From contig CP145878.1 of the NCBI GenBank assembly GCA_041944325.1, positions 248,001 through 312,000 of the forward strand: a DNA stretch of 64,000 nt, in the 5' to 3' direction. Below the pieces are notes generated by a model that saw only the letters and a program-made list of their open reading frames with translations, was not told the DNA's origin and did not search any database. How positions within the stretch are numbered: position 1 is the first letter of the stretch; every line of letters begins with the position of its first letter. Of the stretch, positions 31,301 to 37,864 are shown in pieces. The stretch comes from Dasytiphilus stammeri_M (GTDB taxonomy: Bacteria > Pseudomonadota > Gammaproteobacteria > Enterobacterales > Enterobacteriaceae). Position numbers and translations under genes: made by a program.

Positions 31301-32023
31301 GTGAAAGCTATCATTGTTGATAATGAAATTCCAGTTCAGCAAGAACTAAATTTGCTCATACGTCAGTACAGTCGTCTGATTAACATTAGGGAAATCTTTG
31401 ATGATGGTTTAGAAGTATTCAAATATCTTCTCAACCATCAAGTAGATGTGATTTTTCTAGATATACGGATTCCATCTTTAGATGGAATTATTCTGGCTCA
31501 TAACCTAAAAAATTTTGTAAATAAGCCAATTATTATATTTGTTACTGCTTATAAGGAGTATGCGGTGGAAGCCTTTGAGTTGGAAGCTTTTGATTATATT
31601 ATTAAACCTTGGCAGGAAAACCGTCTGTTAACCGTGTTGCATAAATTAGAAGTTAACTGGCAGCAAAAGCTACAAAAGATTCTTCTCCCAGGATTAAAAA
31701 CTATTAATTTGATAAAAAATGATCGTTTTATTGTTACTAATCTTAGTGAGATTGGTTATGCCGAAGCTCATGAAAAAATGACTTTTGTTTATACCAGCTC
31801 GGGAGAGTATGTAATGCCAGTAAGTATTACTAGATTTTGTCAACAACTGCAGTCTAGCGAGTTTTTTCGTTGTCACCGTTCCTATTGTGTTAATCTCACT
31901 CATATAAGAGAAATTGAGCCATGGTTCAATCAAACTTATTTACTTCAACTTCGTGAGCAAAATTTCAGAGTACCTGTGAGCCGCAGTAAGGTAAAAGAAT
32001 TTAGGCATCTCATGCGAATTTAG
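31301..32023 (+). CDS. ypdB: LytTR response regulator YpdB (PyrR), no sensor kinase seen
   Basis: DNA-binding response regulator: receiver domain (residues 1-120; phospho-acceptor Asp in VIFLDIRIPS, Thr in IFVTAYKEYAVEAFE, Lys in YIIKPWQ) then a LytTR domain (AEAHEKMTFVYT, FFRCHRSYCVNL, VPVSRSKVKEF). E. coli YpdB matches along its length; there it responds to pyruvate through YpdA and activates yhjX. Here no intact ypdA precedes it. GTG 31301 aligns with the E. coli start; GTG 31295 adds two residues. It is the last gene before the deazapurine operon, so it could have been reused as its regulator (speculation). Confidence 0.88.
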   Translation: MKAIIVDNEIPVQQELNLLIRQYSRLINIREIFDDGLEVFKYLLNHQVDVIFLDIRIPSLDGIILAHNLKNFVNKPIIIFVTAYKEYAVEAFELEAFDYIIKPWQENRLLTVLHKLEVNWQQKLQKILLPGLKTINLIKNDRFIVTNLSEIGYAEAHEKMTFVYTSSGEYVMPVSITRFCQQLQSSEFFRCHRSYCVNLTHIREIEPWFNQTYLLQLREQNFRVPVSRSKVKEFRHLMRI

Positions 32024-32277
32024 ATGGTTTTGATTCCATTTTAAATGCTTTTAATGCAATTAAGATTAGTATTACATAGTATATAATTTAAACTCTTATT
32101 CTCTATAGTAAATTGTCAGTTTTTTTGCAATTAAATTTACAAATACTATTCAATTAGACCTTGAATGGATTAATCTCATCATAAAATTTCTCAAGAGTTA
32201 AATTACTTCATTGCTGCACTATGCTTATGTTTCTATAATTAATAACAATCCTACAAACCCATATATAACTTCTCCAG

Positions 32278-32307
32278 TTGATAAGTTATACTCCATGGAT
32301 TTTTATA
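32278..32307 (+). promoter_or_regulatory. Candidate promoter of the deazapurine operon
   Basis: TTGATA (32278-32283), 18 bases, TTTATA (32302-32307), then AAGGA (32323-32327) ten bases before the queE ATG. An extended -10-like TGATATACT is at 32313-32321 but would start the RNA downstream of the ribosome site. The remaining 32024-32277 is AT-rich, and I see no operator, riboswitch or terminator in it. Confidence 0.3.
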
Positions 32308-32337
32308 TTTGATGATATACTGAAGGATACTAATTAT

Positions 32338-33027
32338 ATGTTTGGCCAAAACCCTGCTCGAAAAAAAGCTCCTGATAGTGACCAACTATGGGTTGAGGAG
32401 ATTTTCCAGACTATTCAAGGAGAAGGACCATATAGTGGTTATCCCGCAACTTTTATTAGGCTCTCAGGTTGTAATTTAAAATGTTATTGGTGCGATACAC
32501 AATTTGAATCATTTAAATTGAATCTGACTCCTCTAGAAATTTTTCATAAAATTAAGAATCTTCATTACCCTACTCCTGAATTAGTAGTGATTACCGGTGG
32601 AGAACCGTTTCGACAAAATATAGTACCATTAATAGAATTTCTTCTTAACAAGAAATTTCAAGTACAAATAGAAACTAATGGAACTATACATCGACCAATT
32701 AATCTTAATAAAAGCCTGACAGTAGTATGTAGCCCTAAAACCCCTCAGTTACATCCAAGAACCGTAGAAATCATTACTCACTATAAATATGTCATTGCGT
32801 ATGGAGAAATTGATGAAGATGATGGCCTACCGGCTTGTTGCACTCAAATCAAAGGTAAAAATCTCAAGTTATTTAGACCTCCTTTAGGAAAGCCAGTATA
32901 CGTTATGCCTCGAGACGATTATGATAAAGAAATTAACCAAAAGAATATAAATACTTGTATAGAAGTAGCCCTGAAACATGGTCGAACATTAAATCTTCAG
33001 TTACATAAACAACTTGATCTCCCATAA
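32338..33027 (+). CDS. queE: QueE-type radical SAM: 7-carboxy-7-deazaguanine synthase
   Basis: Radical SAM enzyme predicted to contract 6-carboxytetrahydropterin (CPH4) to 7-carboxy-7-deazaguanine (CDG). WVEEIFQTIQGEGPYSG is the QueE signature; the [4Fe-4S] ligands are C45, C49 and C52 in GCNLKCYWCDT, and ITGGEP binds SAM. 229 aa from ATG 32338, which has AAGGA ten bases upstream; a longer in-frame extension from 32278 is not supported. First gene of a seven-gene same-strand run; folE follows after 45 bases. No queC, queF, tgt or queA is in the window, so queuosine is not the obvious end product. Confidence 0.9.
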   Translation: MFGQNPARKKAPDSDQLWVEEIFQTIQGEGPYSGYPATFIRLSGCNLKCYWCDTQFESFKLNLTPLEIFHKIKNLHYPTPELVVITGGEPFRQNIVPLIEFLLNKKFQVQIETNGTIHRPINLNKSLTVVCSPKTPQLHPRTVEIITHYKYVIAYGEIDEDDGLPACCTQIKGKNLKLFRPPLGKPVYVMPRDDYDKEINQKNINTCIEVALKHGRTLNLQLHKQLDLP

Positions 33028-33072
33028 GGAATTTTTTCTAATGAAGGAAAATATAAATATAAGGAAAATACT

Positions 33073-33669
33073 ATGTCAAATCCAAAGGAAAAAGCCCGTC
33101 AAGCTGTCGTGGATATTTTAAATTACCTGGGTGAAGATGTGACTCGACAGGGACTTATTGATACACCAGATCGTTTTCTAAAATCGTTAAAAACTCAAAC
33201 CGAAGGTTATTCTAAAGACCCTTCTAAAATTCTAGAAAAATTTTTTGAAGAAGTTGAAGGATATAATAATTTAGTGCTTCTTCAAAATGTTCATTTTGAA
33301 TCTACATGTGAACATCATCTAGCTCCTATAGTAGGCAGTGCTATGGTTGGCTATATACCTGATAGGAGAGTAGTAGGGCTTTCTAAACTTGCACGTGTTG
33401 TAGATGTATTTTCTAAAAGATTACAGATCCAGGAAAGATTAACCTCCCAAATTGGACAAACGCTTGACGAGGTCCTTAAACCTAAAGGAGTCGGTGTTAT
33501 TATCAGAGCTAGACATAACTGTTTGTGTACGCGAGGTGCTTATAAACCTAATGCTTTTATGACCACTATTTATTTTTCTGGAATTTTTGAGCAAGATTTG
33601 CTTAAAAAAGAAGAATTTTATAAATCTGTATCTCTTCCTTGGGGTCAAGGTGTACATTATTCTCAGTAA
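33073..33669 (+). CDS. folE: GTP cyclohydrolase I, non-enterobacterial type
   Basis: Opens GTP to 7,8-dihydroneopterin triphosphate, the first step of pterins and of 7-deazapurines. 198 aa. Zinc ligands C79 and H82 (TCEHHLAP) and C150 (ARHNCLC.RG) are present, with YIPDRRVVGLSKLARVVD and QERLTSQI. The FES.CEHH.API..., PDRRVVG.SKLARVV and GVGV.I.ARH wording is that of alphaproteobacterial and animal enzymes rather than E. coli FolE, which argues for acquisition with the cluster. It may also supply folate if no other folE exists (unknown). Nine bases before queD. Confidence 0.92.
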   Translation: MSNPKEKARQAVVDILNYLGEDVTRQGLIDTPDRFLKSLKTQTEGYSKDPSKILEKFFEEVEGYNNLVLLQNVHFESTCEHHLAPIVGSAMVGYIPDRRVVGLSKLARVVDVFSKRLQIQERLTSQIGQTLDEVLKPKGVGVIIRARHNCLCTRGAYKPNAFMTTIYFSGIFEQDLLKKEEFYKSVSLPWGQGVHYSQ

Positions 33670-33678
33670 GGAAATATT

Positions 33679-34221
33679 ATGTATCAAATTAACCGAAAAA
33701 TAGAAATTGATGCTGGTCATAGAATTAAAGCACATGCTTCAAAATGTCGCAATTTGCACGGACATAGATATTCAATTATTTTAACTATTTCATCACAAGA
33801 GTTAATTAATCAAGGATCTCAAACCGGTATGGTTATGGATTTTAGTTTTGTAAAAGATGCTATGAAAGAATGCATTGATAGTAATTGTGATCATGCAATG
33901 ATTGTAGATGCAGAAGATAATTACCTAATAAAAATATTAGATCTTGTTGAAGATGGAAATAAAGTTCAACAGTCTAAAAATGCTTTACTTGTTTATAATT
34001 CCGCTGGAATGAAAATTTATATCGTCCCTTTTTCACCTACTGCTGAAGCATTAGCAAAGCACTGGTATGAAATACTTTCCAGTAAAATTTCTAAACGATT
34101 GTCAGAAAAAAATTGGATGATCGTTGAATCTGTCAGGGTTTATGAAACTCCTAATTGTTGGGCAGAATATCCTGCGTATCCTAAAGAGATGTCCGATGTT
34201 CAGAAAAAGTTATGTATTTGA
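33679..34221 (+). CDS. queD: QueD/PTPS-family 6-carboxytetrahydropterin synthase
   Basis: Predicted to convert dihydroneopterin triphosphate to CPH4, the QueE substrate. 180 aa, about 60 longer than E. coli QueD. Zinc histidines H14 (DAGHR), H27 and H29 (NLHGHRY), catalytic Cys23 (SKCRNLHGH), MVMDFSFVKDAM, CDHAMI and the C-terminal VYETPNCWAEY glutamate region are visible. The extra length is an insertion between about residues 80 and 110 plus a C-terminal tail. Its last 26 bases overlap the next gene. A PTPS role in biopterin synthesis is possible, but QueE and the phosphoribosyltransferase alongside favour deazapurine. Confidence 0.9.
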   Translation: MYQINRKIEIDAGHRIKAHASKCRNLHGHRYSIILTISSQELINQGSQTGMVMDFSFVKDAMKECIDSNCDHAMIVDAEDNYLIKILDLVEDGNKVQQSKNALLVYNSAGMKIYIVPFSPTAEALAKHWYEILSSKISKRLSEKNWMIVESVRVYETPNCWAEYPAYPKEMSDVQKKLCI

Positions 34222-35353
34222 TGATGTACTACTGGTACCCAAATTAACCAACGCATCTAGTAGAAAATGTATTGATATTAGTGTTAATTTAAACAGAATT
34301 GGTAAATTAAGTATTCCCATAATTTCCGCTAATACTCAATGGTGTACTGAATCTAAGATGGCAATCGCCATCGCCAAAATGGGAGGACTTGGTATCATTC
34401 ATCGGATGTGCACTATTGATACTCAAGTTAGTCATGTGCATGCAGTTAAAGCCATATCTGGAACTGATTTTACACATGATAAAGATTTTTACCCGACATT
34501 GGACAAAGATGGAAAATTAAAGGTCGGGGCTTCTGTAGGAATCGTTGATGATTATTTTGATCGGGCAATTCAATTAATTAGTTCTGGGATTGATTTCATC
34601 ACTGTAGATGTTGCTCATGGACATTCAACTTGTGCTATTAATGCAATTAAAAATTTAACTCAGTCTTTTCCTGAAATTCCTTTAATTGCTGGAAATGTAG
34701 CAACCGCGCAGGGGGTCATTGATTTAGCACTTGCTGGTGCCAGCGTTATCAAAGTGGGAATTGGTCCTGGTAGTGTATGTACTACTAGATTAGTTACTGG
34801 TGCCGGGGTTCCTCAACTGACAGCGATTATGGATTGTGTCCAAGCTGGAAAAGAATTAGGTGTAAGTATTATTGCGGATGGTGGTATTAAAAGTTCCGGG
34901 GATATAGTAAAAGCCTTAGCTGCGGGAGCATCATGCGTCATGCTAGGTAGAATGATAGCCGGAACCAATGAAAGTGCTGCTGAATTAATCGAAATTGAAG
35001 GTAAAAAATATAAAGCTACTAGAGGTTTTGTCACGTTTGGTACTAAACTGGAATTACGAAGATTACAAGGAAAAACTATTCCAAAAGAAGAATATCTCCG
35101 CTATGTTCCTGAAGGGGTAGAAGCATGCTTTGAATATATAGGATCTTTACGCGAATATTTATACCAATTAATAGGTGGGATTCAATCTGGTTTTAGCTAC
35201 AGTGGAGCTAATAATTATCAAGAACTTATTTCTAATCATGAATTTATCCAAGTTTCTATACAAACACAGCAAGAAAATCTACCTCATGCCCTAAATCTAG
35301 ATGTAACGCCACCGAGAGATTATAATCAAGAGGTGATTTACAGCGATGATTAA
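34196..35353 (+). CDS. GMP reductase/IMPDH-family enzyme lacking CBS domains
   Basis: 385-aa TIM-barrel oxidoreductase, predicted to reductively deaminate a deazaguanine ribotide to the deaza-IMP form, as TubD does in tubercidin synthesis. FDDVLLVP, GGLGIIHR, DVAHGHS, KVGIGPGSVCTTR (catalytic Cys195, Thr197), IIADGGIKSSGDI and VPEGVEA are present. IMPDH CBS domains are absent: the segment runs straight from the HR..T region to KLKVGASVGI. At the usual IMPDH Arg-Tyr flap position I read RRLQ, with no Tyr, which favours reductase over hydrolytic dehydrogenase chemistry. ATG 34196 has AAAGAG upstream and overlaps queD; the frame extending to 34124 is not needed. An ordinary guaC or guaB role is the alternative. 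Confidence 0.82.
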   Translation: MFRKSYVFDDVLLVPKLTNASSRKCIDISVNLNRIGKLSIPIISANTQWCTESKMAIAIAKMGGLGIIHRMCTIDTQVSHVHAVKAISGTDFTHDKDFYPTLDKDGKLKVGASVGIVDDYFDRAIQLISSGIDFITVDVAHGHSTCAINAIKNLTQSFPEIPLIAGNVATAQGVIDLALAGASVIKVGIGPGSVCTTRLVTGAGVPQLTAIMDCVQAGKELGVSIIADGGIKSSGDIVKALAAGASCVMLGRMIAGTNESAAELIEIEGKKYKATRGFVTFGTKLELRRLQGKTIPKEEYLRYVPEGVEACFEYIGSLREYLYQLIGGIQSGFSYSGANNYQELISNHEFIQVSIQTQQENLPHALNLDVTPPRDYNQEVIYSDD

Positions 35354-35813
35354 GGTTTCATGGGAGGAAATTAATTTTTTGTCTATCAAGATTGCATCAA
35401 TAATCAAAAAAAAACATATAAAATATGACTGTATTATTGGGATAGCTCGATCTGGATTAGTTCCAGCAGTTATTGTGGCACATTATCTTGGTATAAGAGA
35501 ATTAACCTCCATTTGTTTGATCAGGAACAAAACTGATGATATTAACTCCGAAAAACTTCATCCTCAAATATTAGATATTGGAAATTTAGCGGAAAAATCT
35601 AATCACTGGATGGTGATTGATGATATTGTTGGAAGTGGAGAAACCATTAAATTTATTAGAGAAAATTTTTCAATCCCAAATCGCACAATTTTTGTTGCGA
35701 GTCTATTTTTTAATTCTCAAAATGGTAATCTAAATCGTATTAATCAATTGGTGGATTTTTATGCAAAAGAAGTACATGAATGGGTTCGCTTTCCTTGGGA
35801 AATTAGTCTGTAA
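35346..35813 (+). CDS. Type I phosphoribosyltransferase
   Basis: 155-aa purine-PRTase-like protein. The PRPP-binding motif WMVIDDIVGSGETI is at residues 88-101 (Asp92, Asp93), with IIGIARSGLVPAVIVAHYLG forming the first loop. The nearest familiar fold is Gpt-like xanthine/guanine PRTase. In this setting it is predicted to attach CDG to PRPP, the reaction shown for TubE of Streptomyces tubercidicus. Its ATG overlaps the end of the previous gene by eight bases, indicating coupling. A simple salvage role cannot be excluded from sequence. Confidence 0.85.
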   Translation: MIKVSWEEINFLSIKIASIIKKKHIKYDCIIGIARSGLVPAVIVAHYLGIRELTSICLIRNKTDDINSEKLHPQILDIGNLAEKSNHWMVIDDIVGSGETIKFIRENFSIPNRTIFVASLFFNSQNGNLNRINQLVDFYAKEVHEWVRFPWEISL

Positions 35814-35824
35814 GAGATAATAAT

Positions 35825-37036
35825 ATGGATATGAGACATATACTTGATAAAGCAGACGTGATTAGTGTTGAGATTCCTTTATCACCTGAGCTAGAAGTTT
35901 CTCAATATTTGCATAATAACTACCCAAATTTAAGAAATTATCCGATAACGGTTTTTAAGAAAATTTTATGTAAATCTGAGATTTGTTATGTTGATAATTT
36001 ATTAAAACGTCTAATTATTTTAGACGCTTTAGATATGAATGAATGTAATTATCTTACCGAATTCTGTAAAAGGATAGATACCTTATCTTCGGGTCAGGAT
36101 ATCACTTCTCAGCAGCACCGACCTGATTGGTTATTGTCTTCATGGTCTCTATTAGATTTTCCATTTCTTAGGTATCAACCTAAAGATTCTGGTCGTTATT
36201 TAACTTCATTTATATTTTGTATCGAAGATGATCATGGTCGAAATAATTTAGGTTTTTATCGTGGCGAGATTAAAAACGAAAATACTATTGCAATTTTTAT
36301 TGATCCCAGAACAGATGCATCTAGAATACTTAATAAGTGTTTACAAAATAAAAAAAAAGCTTTTATTAGTCTTTTTAATGGTGGACCTCTAGTTAATTAC
36401 ATTAGTGCTGCTAGCAAAATTCCTGATACTATTGACAGTTATTGGTTTTCTAATGCGTTATCCAAATCCGAGATAAAATTGTTTAAAGATGAACCTTACC
36501 CAGCAGTACCCACCGCTAGCGAAATAGTGCTTTATGGTTACACCGAAGGTAAGAAAATTCTTGAAGGTCCATTCTGTGAATTTAAAGGGTATTATTCTGA
36601 TCAAACGTATAGTTACGAATTTAAAATTGATAAAATATATACCCGAGAACATCCATATTTTTTTGGAATTTTTTGTGGAAAAGAATCTGGATTAAATTTA
36701 ATGCAATTTCAAAATGAAACTTTTATGTTTCATCATCTTATCAAAAAAAGTTTTTCGATCAAAAAAGTAATTTATCCATTTGATTATTTCGCTGAATTTG
36801 GCACAATTATTGAAACGGAATTTCCAAACTTGGAAATTCTGAAAATAGCAATGGAATATGATACTCGAAGCAAGATATTTTTTGTGGTCCGGAATGCGAA
36901 AAATTTATTTTCAGATCTGGCGATTTTTAATTTTTCTATACGTCAAGAGATTTATCTTAAAAGAGGAATCAAGATGGGTGAAAGAATTGGTATTTTAGTA
37001 GATAATGATAATCAGTATGAATGGGCTGAATATTAA
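35825..37036 (+). CDS. UbiD-family decarboxylase, predicted to act on carboxy-deazapurine
   Basis: 403 aa; recognisable as a UbiD/Fdc prenylated-FMN decarboxylase although shorter than E. coli UbiD (497). Asn141 and Arg146 in NNLGFYRGE, ASEIVLYGY with Glu233, and EGPFCEFKGYYS with Glu247 and Glu252 match the metal-binding Asn/Glu and the Glu-Arg-Glu catalytic set of this family. The usual G before the last acid is Cys here and the following HTG/MHG is FKG. It is predicted to remove the C7 carboxylate, which explains the lack of queC in the operon. UbiX, which makes the cofactor, is not in the window. Starts 11 bases after the PRTase gene. Confidence 0.8.
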   Translation: MDMRHILDKADVISVEIPLSPELEVSQYLHNNYPNLRNYPITVFKKILCKSEICYVDNLLKRLIILDALDMNECNYLTEFCKRIDTLSSGQDITSQQHRPDWLLSSWSLLDFPFLRYQPKDSGRYLTSFIFCIEDDHGRNNLGFYRGEIKNENTIAIFIDPRTDASRILNKCLQNKKKAFISLFNGGPLVNYISAASKIPDTIDSYWFSNALSKSEIKLFKDEPYPAVPTASEIVLYGYTEGKKILEGPFCEFKGYYSDQTYSYEFKIDKIYTREHPYFFGIFCGKESGLNLMQFQNETFMFHHLIKKSFSIKKVIYPFDYFAEFGTIIETEFPNLEILKIAMEYDTRSKIFFVVRNAKNLFSDLAIFNFSIRQEIYLKRGIKMGERIGILVDNDNQYEWAEY

Positions 37037-37055
37037 TCTCTATAGGAAATAAATT

Positions 37056-37649
37056 ATGCTTAATTTGGTGTGCGGTCGTCTACAATTTCTACGCGACGCA
37101 GAAAAGCTTAAAGATACCCTGCGCAGTGCGTATACGTCCAACGGACGTAGAGAAAGCACTGCTGAACATTCATGGCGGCTTTGCTTGCTAGCTATGACTT
37201 TTGAAGATCAGTTAAACTCCCTTGACTTTGTTAAAGTACTAAAATTATGTGTATTACATGATTTAGGAGAAGCTCTTCATGGAGATATACCTGCTGTTCA
37301 TCAGGTTGATTTATTGAAGAAAAGTAAACGAGAACGTACTGACTTACTACAGTTAATGCAATCACTGGATGAGAATCTAAGAAATAATTTTTTACAATTA
37401 TGGGACGAATATGAACATGTCTCTTCTCTTGAGGCACAAGTGGTTAAAGCTTTTGATAAATTTGAAACTCTAATTCAGCATAATCAGGGAGATAATCCGG
37501 TTGATTTTAATTACCTATTCAATCTTACATATGGAAAAGATCAAACCAATATTTCACCATTTTTTGTTAAAATTCGACAAAAAATTGATGAAGAAACTCG
37601 AAAAATCATTCTGCAACAGTCCAATCAGCACAATCTAAAAAAAAATTAG
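37056..37649 (+). CDS. HD-domain 5'-nucleotidase (YfbR/HDDC2-like)
   Basis: 197 aa. HD metal residues: His38 in AEHSWR, His68-Asp69 in VLHDLGEALHGDIP with Glu72, and Asp134 in KAFDKFE. This pattern is that of the YfbR/HDDC2 family, which dephosphorylates (deoxy)nucleoside 5'-monophosphates. As last gene of the operon, 19 bases after the UbiD homologue, it is predicted to release the free 7-deazapurine nucleoside from its 5'-phosphate, the job a Nudix enzyme does in the tubercidin cluster. General nucleotide housekeeping is the alternative. No clear terminator follows. Confidence 0.85.
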   Translation: MLNLVCGRLQFLRDAEKLKDTLRSAYTSNGRRESTAEHSWRLCLLAMTFEDQLNSLDFVKVLKLCVLHDLGEALHGDIPAVHQVDLLKKSKRERTDLLQLMQSLDENLRNNFLQLWDEYEHVSSLEAQVVKAFDKFETLIQHNQGDNPVDFNYLFNLTYGKDQTNISPFFVKIRQKIDEETRKIILQQSNQHNLKKN

Positions 37650-37864
37650 GCGATGAAGCTTTCATAAATAGATCGCATAGCTTACTATTTCATGTCATAT
37701 TAGATTTGAGATGATTTTAATTATCTCGAAGATCTTTCGTATTTTTTGTCACCGGCGTTTCAAACTATTTACTTAGATTTGGACTTGAATAGGCATTATA
37801 AAATATAATAGTTGTAATAAAATTGAACCTTAAATTTTGCTAGTATTTAAAACAAGGAATCACA

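Noticed and set aside
32338..34221. Queuosine or DNA 7-deazaguanine modification as the purpose of the que genes
   Set aside because: No queC, queF, tgt, queA or DpdA-like gene is nearby, and the PRTase, GuaC-like, UbiD-like and nucleotidase genes fit a free nucleoside better. The rest of the genome was not visible, so this is not final.
37806..37860. Promoter shared by rrn and maeB (common string AAAATTGAACCTTA near 3294 and 37820)
   Set aside because: The 14-base match is real but no well-spaced -10 hexamer follows in either copy; treated as coincidence.
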